Source: Alicyclobacillus shizuokensis NBRC 103103
GTDB taxonomy: Bacteria; Bacillota; Bacilli; Alicyclobacillales; Alicyclobacillaceae
Length of the DNA: 64,000 nt
Assembly: GCF_001552255.1 (NCBI RefSeq)
Contig: NZ_BCQV01000006.1
Coordinates: 27,811-91,810, forward strand
Direction of reading: 5' to 3'
Part shown: positions 1 to 7,087 of the stretch, piece by piece
Numbering within the stretch: the stretch's first letter is position 1
Layout: every line of letters starts with the position of its first letter
Made by a program: the position numbers and the translations under genes
Notes under the pieces: generated by a model
Told to the model about the DNA's origin: nothing
The model's input: only the letters and a program-made list of their open reading frames with translations
Databases searched by the model: none

Positions 1-97
1 TCTCCTTGGGGATATAAAATTCCTACTTGACAAGGCAGGCTCGAAATGCAGAGACAGAACTGGGGCTGGCCACCGCCGACGGCTGCCCGCGGCAGAC

Positions 98-129
98 CGA
101 AAAAGAGGCGGAGCTTGGAGCCCTCCGCC
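98..129 (-). terminator. Rho-independent terminator
   Basis: On the minus strand a 7-bp GC stem (GGCGGAG with CTCCGCC, 9-base loop) is followed directly by TCTTTTT. It lies about 40 bases past the stop of the small exported protein and probably ends the transcript that carries nadE and yebC. The first 97 bases of the window hold no supported gene. Confidence 0.75.
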
Positions 130-167
130 CGCCGCGTACTGTATGTCCAACGATTGTGCCCGGTCAT

Positions 168-587
168 TCAGACGGATCGCTGACTGCTCAAGTCGGGAAC
201 CTCGCGCACGTAGACCGGCAGATGAAACCACAGCGTCAGGCTGTTGTCTAGCCGCCAACACGGGTGTTCGACGGCGAAGCTGACCACCGCATCGGTCGCC
301 ACCGGCCTGACCGTCAGTTGTCCGCGGCCGTCTCCGTACAGGGTGAGGAACACCGCCCGGCGCCGCGGAGCATCGACCGTCCAAGCATCGGCGGCCCGCT
401 CGACGGAAACCTGCGCCTGGTCAAAGTCGGTGACTGCCGGCGCATCCGCCCACGCCCGTGGAGCTGCCGTGAAGACCGCAGCCAGCACGGCCGCACTGCC
501 GATGGCAAGCCGTATCCACATCCGCCCGCATCGGCTGCGACCGGCTACGGCCGGCCATTTCCCGCAGGCGCGACACCGTGACATCAT
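168..587 (-). CDS. Small exported protein of unknown function
   Basis: This reads as a 139-residue protein. The start is the first ATG of an ATG-ATG pair placed just after GAGGTGGG; the frame is open further upstream but with no better ribosome site. Residues about 23-48 look like a signal peptide: basic residues, a hydrophobic stretch rich in Ala and Val, then an AWA cleavage site before DAPAV. The mature part is about 90 residues, acidic then beta-like, with a single Cys near the C-terminus. I do not recognise the family. It follows yebC in the same direction after about 110 bases and is followed by a good terminator, so it is likely a real expressed gene. In Bacillus the gene after yebC is bofC, also exported, but I see no BofC similarity here. 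Confidence 0.6.
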   Translation of the reverse strand: MMSRCRACGKWPAVAGRSRCGRMWIRLAIGSAAVLAAVFTAAPRAWADAPAVTDFDQAQVSVERAADAWTVDAPRRRAVFLTLYGDGRGQLTVRPVATDAVVSFAVEHPCWRLDNSLTLWFHLPVYVREVPDLSSQRSV

Positions 588-697
588 TCCCACCTCATTT
601 CCTGTCGGTTCAGGCGTAGCATGCCACATGCAGCCGTCATTATGCAGGGTCACCGGTTTGCCCCCCGCCGGTCCAAGACACGCCCGCGGGCCCCGAT

Positions 698-1432
698 TCA
701 GGCGGACTCGGTAAGCTCCAGGTTGGCATACACGTTTTGCACATCGTCGTGCTCGGACAGCGCGTCGATGAGGTCGAGCACCGATTCGGCTTGTTCACCC
801 GACAGGGGGACAGTGGTCTTGGCTTCATAGGTGATCTCTGCGTCCTCCACGGTCCACCCCTGCGCTTCCAGGCCGTCGCGGACTTGGGTGAACACCTCGG
901 GCGCCGTGATGACCACAAACGCGTCCGCTTCCTCGCGGACGTCGTCCGCCCCCAAGTCGAGCGCCGCCAAAATCACATCATCCAGCGTCACCCCGTCCGT
1001 CTTGGCCACGCTGATGGTCCCCACCCGGTCAAACATCCAGGCGACGCAGCCGGTCTCTCCCAAATTGCCGCCGCGCTTGGCGAAGATGTGACGGATGTCG
1101 GCGGCCGTCCGGTTGCGGTTGTCGGTGACAATCTCCAGCATGACGGCCACTCCATGCGGGCCGTACCCCTCGTACACAGCCTCCTCGTAGTGAACCCCCT
1201 GCAAGCTGCCGGTCGCCTTAGCGATGGTGCGGGAGATGCTGTCGTTGGGCACGTTGTTCTGTTTCGCCTTCTCAATCGCCACACGCAGCCGGAAGTTGGT
1301 CTCCGGGTTCCCCCCGCCTTCCTTCGCCGCATTGTAGATGTCGCGCGACAGCTTCGTGAACAACTGGCCGCGAACGGCGTCCTGCTTGCCTTTGCGCCGC
1401 TGGATATTGTGCCATTTCGAGTGTCCTGCCAT
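698..1432 (-). CDS. YebC/PmpR family regulatory protein
   Basis: A 244-residue protein starting MAGHSKWHNIQ with RRKGKQD next, the hallmark N-terminus of the YebC/PmpR family, at the usual family length. These cytosolic proteins were described as transcriptional regulators; more recent work links family members to relief of ribosome stalling at proline stretches. The C-terminal third is acidic, as is typical. The ATG lies 3 bases after the stop of nadE, preceded by a GGGGG stretch, so it is probably co-transcribed and translationally coupled with nadE. Confidence 0.95.
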   Translation of the reverse strand: MAGHSKWHNIQRRKGKQDAVRGQLFTKLSRDIYNAAKEGGGNPETNFRLRVAIEKAKQNNVPNDSISRTIAKATGSLQGVHYEEAVYEGYGPHGVAVMLEIVTDNRNRTAADIRHIFAKRGGNLGETGCVAWMFDRVGTISVAKTDGVTLDDVILAALDLGADDVREEADAFVVITAPEVFTQVRDGLEAQGWTVEDAEITYEAKTTVPLSGEQAESVLDLIDALSEHDDVQNVYANLELTESA

Positions 1433-1435
1433 GTA

Positions 1436-2284
1436 TCACAACCCCCAATCGCGCAGATAACGGAAGTCAATCCCTATCGTCCGTCCCGACACCTTCGCAA
1501 TCACCGGGGTGCGCCGCTTGTACTGGTTGCGCCGGATGCGCTCCGCCAGCCGCCGCACCAATTCCTGGTCGTAGCCGAGTTCGACCAGCTCGGACACCGA
1601 CAGCCGCTGATCCACCAACTGGTACAGGATCTCGTCGGCGTCGTCGTAGGTGAAGCCGAGTTCCTTCTCGTCCGTCTGGTCCTGCCACAAGTCGGCGCTC
1701 GGCGCTTTGTCCAAAATCGCCTGGGGCACCCCGACGGCGGCGGCCAGCTGCCGCACCTGGCATTTGTACAGGTCACCAATCGGGTTGAGCGCGCTGGCCA
1801 TGTCGCCAAACTGGGTGCCGTACCCGAGCAGCAGCTCCGTCTTATTGCTCGTCCCCAGCACCAGCGCCCCTAGGTGCGCGGAGAGGTCAAACAAAATACT
1901 CATCCGTTCGCGCGCCATTTTGTTGCCGCGGCGCAGGGGAGTCGATGGGCCAATCAGGTCGTCCATCATCTCAAAATAGGCGTCCACCTGGGCCGTCACC
2001 GGCACCACCAGGCTGGGCATCCCCAGGTCGTCGACCACCGCCCTGGCGTCGCCGAGGCTGGCCGGGGAACTGGTTTTATACGGCATCAACACCGCCTGCA
2101 CGCGCTCGGCCCCCAAAGCGCGAACGGCCAGATAGGCTGCCAGGGCCGAATCGATACCCCCGGACAAACCCAGCACCACGCGCTGAAACCCGGCCTTCTC
2201 CGTCTCCTCGCGGATGAACGCCGTCAACGTGGCCACCGTCAAATCGGTGTTGAGCGCGAGGCGCTCGCGAATCGCAGGCTTCAT
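1436..2284 (-). CDS. nadE: NAD+ synthase, ammonia-type NadE domain
   Basis: A 282-residue NAD+ synthase that amidates deamido-NAD to NAD+ with ATP. The P-loop of the ATP-pyrophosphatase fold is visible as SGGIDS at residues 41-46, and the later [19 protein letters not shown] region contributes to substrate binding. Its length equals the stand-alone ammonia-type enzyme, with no glutaminase domain of its own. The ATG overlaps the stop of the upstream carbon-nitrogen hydrolase gene as ATGA. That arrangement suggests the upstream protein supplies ammonia from glutamine, so together they would act as a glutamine-dependent NAD synthetase. Confidence 0.96.
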   Translation of the reverse strand: MKPAIRERLALNTDLTVATLTAFIREETEKAGFQRVVLGLSGGIDSALAAYLAVRALGAERVQAVLMPYKTSSPASLGDARAVVDDLGMPSLVVPVTAQVDAYFEMMDDLIGPSTPLRRGNKMARERMSILFDLSAHLGALVLGTSNKTELLLGYGTQFGDMASALNPIGDLYKCQVRQLAAAVGVPQAILDKAPSADLWQDQTDEKELGFTYDDADEILYQLVDQRLSVSELVELGYDQELVRRLAERIRRNQYKRRTPVIAKVSGRTIGIDFRYLRDWGL

Positions 2285-3147
2285 GACTGCACCCCTCCGT
2301 TGCCAGCGCGGATGCGGTCCAATTCCGCCCGTACCAAGTCCATTCGCTCGTCCCGCAGCAGCGGCGTCGTATAGCGAATCCTGCGCACCGCCCGTATGTC
2401 CACGTCCGCCAGCAGCAGCGCCTCCTCCAGCACAGAGCCCTCGGCAGTAAACTCGCCGTCGGGCGCCAGCACGAACGAGCCGCCGAAAAAGTTGACGCCG
2501 TCCTCAAAGCCGACACGGTTGGCAAACACCACGTAGGCCCCAAACAGGCGCGCGTACACCTGCAGCAACTGGCGCCAAAAGGACTGCGATCCGAACCTGT
2601 CCTGTTCACCCACGCTGCGGGCTGGACTCGACGAGGGGACGAGCAGCAGCGAGGCGCCGTCCAGCGCCAGCAGATACGGGCTGGTCACGTGCCACGCGTC
2701 TTCGCAGATCAGCATGCCGGTGCGGCCGAACCGGCCCGAAAAGGCCGCGAAACGGTTCCCCCTGGCAAAATACCGACCCTCGTCAAACATCCCGTAGGTC
2801 GGCAAATACACCTTCCTGTGCACCGCCGCCACCTCGCCGTCCTTGGCGTACACGGCCGCGACGTAAAACAGGTGTTCGTCCGATTCCTCGACAAAACTGA
2901 ATACGGCGTCAATCCCGCGGCTCGCGTCGACGACCCGGACAATCTCCGGGTCATTCAGGCGACGGGCCACCTCCAGGGTCAAGTCCTGAACCTGGTAGCC
3001 GGTCAGACCCAGTTCAGGGAAGACCACCAACTGCGCTCCCCGATCCCGAGCCTTGGTTATCCATTCGATGTGCTTTTCTGCGTTTTGTGCGATATCCCCA
3101 AGAGCTGGCCGCACCTGGGCGACGGCCAGCTTGCCACATTCGCGCAC
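2281..3147 (-). CDS. Carbon-nitrogen hydrolase, probable glutaminase partner of NadE
   Basis: A nitrilase-superfamily amidohydrolase of 288 residues with the full catalytic triad: Glu45 in FPELGLTGY, Lys112 in HRKVYLP and Cys148 in LICEDAWH. The ICEDAWH form and this sequence resemble the N-terminal glutaminase domain of glutamine-dependent NAD synthetases. The start is a GTG placed 8 bases after AGAGGAG; the frame is open for 29 more codons upstream without a good ribosome site. The stop overlaps the nadE start. Most glutamine-dependent enzymes carry both domains in one chain, so this is a split version. An unrelated amidase role is possible but less likely given the overlap. Confidence 0.85.
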   Translation of the reverse strand: MRECGKLAVAQVRPALGDIAQNAEKHIEWITKARDRGAQLVVFPELGLTGYQVQDLTLEVARRLNDPEIVRVVDASRGIDAVFSFVEESDEHLFYVAAVYAKDGEVAAVHRKVYLPTYGMFDEGRYFARGNRFAAFSGRFGRTGMLICEDAWHVTSPYLLALDGASLLLVPSSSPARSVGEQDRFGSQSFWRQLLQVYARLFGAYVVFANRVGFEDGVNFFGGSFVLAPDGEFTAEGSVLEEALLLADVDIRAVRRIRYTTPLLRDERMDLVRAELDRIRAGNGGVQS

Positions 3148-3204
3148 GCCTGTCACTCCTCTGTCGATGGCAACCGGACTTCGTCCGCCTTCAGTACGCC
3201 TTTC

Positions 3205-3234
3205 AGTATAAGATTGCCGGCAATCCAACAGCAA
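3205..3234 (-). promoter_or_regulatory. Sigma-A-type promoter of the NAD operon
   Basis: Minus-strand TTGCTG (3229-3234) and TATACT (3205-3210) are separated by 18 bases. The pair sits about 58 bases upstream of the GTG start of the amidase gene, in the gap after the CotS-like gene. It would let the NAD genes be expressed during growth independently of the spore-coat genes upstream. Confidence 0.6.
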
Positions 3235-3255
3235 GCGGTCGCCGCACCGGCGAGG

Positions 3256-4293
3256 CTAGCTCCAGGGGCGCGCCACCACACGCCGCAATTGGGTGGCGCC
3301 GAATCGTTCCCGATAGTCCTGCTGCCAAGCCAGCCAGCGCTGGCGCTCCTTGTGCAGGGCGGCTGACACGCGCAGCCGCCCGCGCACCGGACAACCCTGG
3401 CCGCACCATTCGGCCAGGGCCCGCACCAAGACGTCTGGAAACAAGAGCAGGCGCCAAGCGCGCTCTTCGGCCGACTCGGGGAGTGCAGCCATTTGTCGAT
3501 AGGTGTCCATCCAGCGCCGCACCTCGGCCGTTCCCGGAGGGGAAAAGTACACACTGTGGTTGAACAGTTGCATCACGTCGACAAGCGGATCGTCCCAGCC
3601 GGCACGGTCAAAATCAATCAGGCCGATCCGGCCCGCGCGCAGATCTGGGGCCGCCTGGGATGCGTCCCGCCCCACCTGGCCCGACAGCCAGATCAGGTTG
3701 TGCGGCGCGGCGTCGCGGTGGCAGAAGGTGACAGCACCGGAATCGGGCGCGGCTGGATTGGCAGGACAAGCTCCGGCCATGGCGAACACCAAGCCGCGCG
3801 CCCGGGCCAAGGCGGGCCAGGCCGCCTCTGCCTGCGGCCAGGCTCTGTGGAGTGTCCGCAGCTTGCCAGTCAACCGCGCGGCCAAACCCGCGCGCTGGGC
3901 GAAGCTGGGCAACGCTGGCAGCCAGGGCTGCGACAGGCGGTGCAGCTGGGCCAGCGCCCGCAGCGCCGCCAACCGTTCTCGCGGGTTGGACAGACTCACG
4001 TGGCGGCCCGCCAACCACGGCTGGAGGTATCCCAGCTGTCCATCCCATCCCGTGAGCAGGCGGCCGCCCCGGGTGGGGATAGGCGCGGCCAAGGTCAGGG
4101 CAGTGGCCAGTCCTTGGGCGAGACGGGCCAGTTCGCCCAGTCGTCCTTGCCCATCGTTCCGTCCGGCCGGCTTCCAGATGTAGCGGCCGCCCCGGACATC
4201 GACAATCCCCCAGACCGTCTTGATGGGCAGGATGCACAGCGGCTGGATGCCGTACTCCCGCGTGAGCAGCCGCACCAGCGCCGAATTGGTCAT
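3256..4293 (-). CDS. CotS-family spore coat kinase-like protein
   Basis: A 345-residue aminoglycoside-phosphotransferase-fold protein of the CotS/YsxE/YutH type found in spore coats. The catalytic-loop equivalent is CHRDAAPHNLIW and the metal-binding Asp is in GLIDFDRAGWDDPLVD, so kinase residues look intact. The ATG at 4293 overlaps the stop of the LysM protein gene (ATGA); the frame is open 29 codons further upstream but that part lies inside the neighbour. Coupling to a SafA-like coat protein supports a role in the developing spore. Substrate unknown. Confidence 0.85.
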   Translation of the reverse strand: MTNSALVRLLTREYGIQPLCILPIKTVWGIVDVRGGRYIWKPAGRNDGQGRLGELARLAQGLATALTLAAPIPTRGGRLLTGWDGQLGYLQPWLAGRHVSLSNPRERLAALRALAQLHRLSQPWLPALPSFAQRAGLAARLTGKLRTLHRAWPQAEAAWPALARARGLVFAMAGACPANPAAPDSGAVTFCHRDAAPHNLIWLSGQVGRDASQAAPDLRAGRIGLIDFDRAGWDDPLVDVMQLFNHSVYFSPPGTAEVRRWMDTYRQMAALPESAEERAWRLLLFPDVLVRALAEWCGQGCPVRGRLRVSAALHKERQRWLAWQQDYRERFGATQLRRVVARPWS

Positions 4294-5282
4294 GGTCTGT
4301 CGGATGCCGCGTCGCCCTCTTGCCGTTCGGGATGTTGCCGGGAATCCGGGTCCTCCCACAGGGCGGATTCGGAATCCCACGTCCAGGACGACGAACTGTC
4401 ATCGTCCCAGTCGTCCGCCCACGCGCCGGCGTAGGCCGCGGCGTACGGCGGACCGCCCCATGCATAGGGCGGATGCGCACTCCAGCGATAAGGGTAGTGG
4501 GTGTGCGGTCCATGATCCGGCATCGGCCCCGGCGGCTGCGGCCACGGGTACGGATACCCCGAGGGCGCGCCGGGCGGGTAATACATCCCGCCTGGGTACG
4601 CATACCCGTAGTAGGGCTGGATGGGTTGCGCGGCATAGCCGGCCCCCGGCTCCGGCACCGCCGGATATCCCGGCGGCGAGATGGGCGGTGCAGGGCCTTC
4701 CCAGTCGGGGGGGACAGGTCCGACGCCAGCCGTCGCAGCCTGACCCGCGGATTCCCAACCAGCCGCCCCCGCGCCGGCGGCGGCTGGGCCGGCGGTCACT
4801 CCGCCGGTGCCCGGCTGCGGTACGCTCGGCGATGGTCCTGTGCCGGGAACATAGACGATATCTCCAGGCTCCAGCGTCGACTTGTGCAGCGTGTTCATCT
4901 GCTGCAATTGGGTCACCGGCACCTGATAGGCTTGGCTGATGGACTGCCACGTCTCGCCGGGCTTCACCACATGCGGCCATACGAACCCGAAATAGGGCGG
5001 CAGCGGCTCGCCGCCGGCCGGCGTCTGCACCGTCCCCGGCCCAGCCGCCGTCCAATCCGCCGCTGGGGCGGCCCCGGGCACGGCGGCGCCCGTCCCCGTC
5101 TGCCCTGGACCGCCGCCCGTCTGTCCCTTGTTCAGCTCCGGAATCAGGATGATGGATCCCGGCTGGAGTTGATTCGGATCGCGGATTTGCGGATTGGCAG
5201 CCATCAAAAGTGGCAAGCGGACGCCGGTCCGCTTGCTGATCTTCCACATCGTGTCGCCTTCGCGTACAACATACTTCTTCAT
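4290..5282 (-). CDS. SafA-like LysM spore coat protein
   Basis: A 330-residue protein with two LysM domains: residues about 2-50, starting KKYVVREGDTMWKI, and a second near residues 120-165, starting HVVKPGETWQSI. A Gly/Pro/Thr/Ala-rich linker separates them. The C-terminal half is rich in Pro, Tyr, Gly and Ala, typical of coat-assembly proteins, and ends with an acidic WADDWDDD cluster. The ATG follows GGAGGCGGACGG. The layout resembles SafA, which binds cortex peptidoglycan by its LysM and recruits inner-coat proteins. It is translationally coupled to the CotS-like gene downstream, and a possible mother-cell promoter lies 67 bases upstream. Confidence 0.8.
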   Translation of the reverse strand: MKKYVVREGDTMWKISKRTGVRLPLLMAANPQIRDPNQLQPGSIILIPELNKGQTGGGPGQTGTGAAVPGAAPAADWTAAGPGTVQTPAGGEPLPPYFGFVWPHVVKPGETWQSISQAYQVPVTQLQQMNTLHKSTLEPGDIVYVPGTGPSPSVPQPGTGGVTAGPAAAGAGAAGWESAGQAATAGVGPVPPDWEGPAPPISPPGYPAVPEPGAGYAAQPIQPYYGYAYPGGMYYPPGAPSGYPYPWPQPPGPMPDHGPHTHYPYRWSAHPPYAWGGPPYAAAYAGAWADDWDDDSSSSWTWDSESALWEDPDSRQHPERQEGDAASDRP

Positions 5283-5348
5283 CCGTCCGCCTCCTAGATG
5301 TCGCCCCACTCCCGCGGCGCCCGCCGCGGAGAGCGGCATTCTGCCACC

Positions 5349-5356
5349 AATATATG
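5349..5356 (-). promoter_or_regulatory. Possible mother-cell sigma -10 element before the LysM gene
   Basis: Minus-strand CATATATT, 67 bases before the start, is close to the sigma-E -10 consensus (CATACAAT). The surrounding TCCTGCATATA is found again before cotJA. I could not identify a convincing -35 box, so this is a pattern, not a firm promoter. Confidence 0.35.
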
Positions 5357-5441
5357 CAGGAGCCCAACTGATGCCCAACAGCTGTTGAAGTTGGGCGGTC
5401 GGCCAGCGCTCCCGGGCGAGGGACGGAGAGCGGCCGTGAGG

Positions 5442-6686
5442 CTACCGCACGCGGCAGCGCACAAAGCGGCGCTTGCCAACCTGGATCACCATTCCGTCAC
5501 GGACCTCTACCTTCGCATCCACATCCTGCAGACGCTCACCGTCGATGCGCACACCCCCCTGCTCGAGGAAACGACGCGCCTCGCTGCGGCTGACGGCCAG
5601 CCCCAAGTTCACCAACAGTTCGACAATCCATACCTCCCCTCCGTTACACTCGGCTTCGGGCATGTCGTCCGGCAAGCCCCCAGCTTGAAACACCTGTCGC
5701 CAGCGCGCCACCGCCTCGCGGCTCGCGTCCTCGCCGTGAAACCGGCGCACCAGCTCGCCGGCCAGGCGCATTTTAGCGTCGCGCGGGTGGAGAGAACCGT
5801 CCTTGAGACCGCTCTGGATGCACTCCAACTCCTCCAGCGGCACTTCGGACACCAGTTCGAAATAGCGCGGCATCAGTTCGTCCGGAATCGACATGGCCTT
5901 GCCGAACATGGTGTGCGGGTCTTCCGCCACGCCGATGTAATTGCCGAGGCTCTTGGACATCTTGTTCACACCGTCCAGGCCCTCCAGCAGCGGCATCATC
6001 AAGGCGACCTGCTGCTCTTGCCCAAATTCACGCTGCAGGGTGCGCCCCATCAACAGGTTGAACTTCTGATCCGTTCCGCCGAGTTCAATGTCGGTCCGCA
6101 GGTGCACCGAGTCATACGCCTGCATCAGCGGATAAAAGAACTCGTGAATGTGAATCGGCCGATTCTCCCGGAACCGCTTCTGGAAGTCTTCCCGCTCCAG
6201 CATGCGGGCCACCGTCAACGTGGAAGCGAGACGCACCACATCGGCAAACGTCAGGGGCGCCAACCAATCCGCGTTGTAGACGACCTCCGTCTTGTCCGGA
6301 TGGAGGACTTTGAAGATTTGCGCCACGTACGTTTGCGCGTTGCTTTGCACCTCGTCCTCGCTCAACTGCCGGCGGGTTTCCGATTTGTCGGTCGGATCGC
6401 CAATTTGGCCGGTGAAGTTGCCGATGACCAGGTGGGCCACATGGCCGAGGTCCTGGAGCTGGCGGATCTTTTGCAGGACCACCGTGTGCCCCAGGTGGAT
6501 GTCCGGCGCGGTCGGATCCAATCCCAGTTTGATACGCAGCGGCTGCCCCGTCGCCACCGACTGGCGCAGCTTCCGTACGAGGTCCTCCTCAGGGACAATC
6601 TCCGCCGCACCGCGGCGGATCATGCGCAGCTGGCGGGCCACCTCCGCCTCCTGCTCTGGTGTCAAGGAAACCTTGCCCTCGGACAT
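5442..6686 (-). CDS. tyrS: Tyrosyl-tRNA synthetase
   Basis: Class Ic synthetase charging tRNA-Tyr, 414 residues from the ATG. The HIGH motif appears as HLGH at 64-67 and the KMSKS loop is exact at 242-246. The C-terminal about 65 residues form an S4 RNA-binding domain (SRSEARRFLEQGGVRIDG). Length and motif form match the TyrZ-like branch. A TTG two codons upstream is an alternative start; the AAAGGGG stretch fits the ATG better. A Tyr-specific T-box leader precedes the gene, so expression should rise when tRNA-Tyr is uncharged. Confidence 0.96.
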   Translation of the reverse strand: MSEGKVSLTPEQEAEVARQLRMIRRGAAEIVPEEDLVRKLRQSVATGQPLRIKLGLDPTAPDIHLGHTVVLQKIRQLQDLGHVAHLVIGNFTGQIGDPTDKSETRRQLSEDEVQSNAQTYVAQIFKVLHPDKTEVVYNADWLAPLTFADVVRLASTLTVARMLEREDFQKRFRENRPIHIHEFFYPLMQAYDSVHLRTDIELGGTDQKFNLLMGRTLQREFGQEQQVALMMPLLEGLDGVNKMSKSLGNYIGVAEDPHTMFGKAMSIPDELMPRYFELVSEVPLEELECIQSGLKDGSLHPRDAKMRLAGELVRRFHGEDASREAVARWRQVFQAGGLPDDMPEAECNGGEVWIVELLVNLGLAVSRSEARRFLEQGGVRIDGERLQDVDAKVEVRDGMVIQVGKRRFVRCRVR

Positions 6687-6742
6687 TGCCAAAACCCCTT
6701 TCCTGTGCTTCCGAGATCACTCGCCGTGACGCAGCCGTCACG

Positions 6743-6992
6743 AAAAAAATCCCCGTCCCCATACGGGACGAGGATCCACTCGCGGTACCACCCGATTTGC
6801 CCTCGACACCCACGGATGCCAAGGGCCGCTCATTGGCGAATAACGGAGCCACCGTCGTCGACTGCCGCCGGCGCGCCTCCCAGGCCGTAATTTCAGTGGC
6901 GGACGGGACCGGTTTCCACCCCCCACCGGCTCTCTGAACCTCGCCGGCCACCTACTGCAGCCTGTTCACGGGCTGTTTTCCGAGCTGAAGTT
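6743..6992 (-). promoter_or_regulatory. Tyr T-box leader with terminator
   Basis: The T-box core TGGTACCGCGAG lies at 6779-6790 (minus strand). Stem I elements are visible upstream: AGAGAGCCGGTGG near 6935, and a specifier loop GAAATTACGGC with UAC (Tyr codon) at 6887-6889. The terminator is an interrupted stem at 6749-6775 followed by a run of six T at 6743-6748. The variable T-box base is U, which pairs with discriminator A as expected for tRNA-Tyr. Confidence 0.92.
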
Positions 6993-6998
6993 TGTGCC

Positions 6999-7028
6999 AG
7001 TATACCAAGCCATGCGCTGCACCGTCAA
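6999..7028 (-). promoter_or_regulatory. tyrS promoter
   Basis: Minus-strand TTGACG (7023-7028) and TATACT (6999-7004) with an 18-base spacer. Transcription would start near 6992, at the beginning of the T-box leader. It lies back to back with the promoter of the penicillin-binding protein gene. Confidence 0.75.
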
Positions 7029-7032
7029 TGGT

Positions 7033-7061
7033 TTGCCGCGCCTGTTGACTCCCTCTATAAT
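7033..7061 (+). promoter_or_regulatory. Promoter of the penicillin-binding protein gene
   Basis: Plus-strand TTGCCG (7033-7038), 17-base spacer, perfect TATAAT (7056-7061). The ribosome site GGGGAGGAGG follows at 7071-7080. Only four bases separate its -35 box from that of the divergent tyrS promoter. Confidence 0.75.
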
Positions 7062-7087
7062 CAGGATATTGGGGAGGAGGTATCCGC

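Noticed and set aside
168..587. BofC identity for the exported protein after yebC
   Set aside because: Position fits Bacillus gene order, but length and sequence show no BofC resemblance that I can see.
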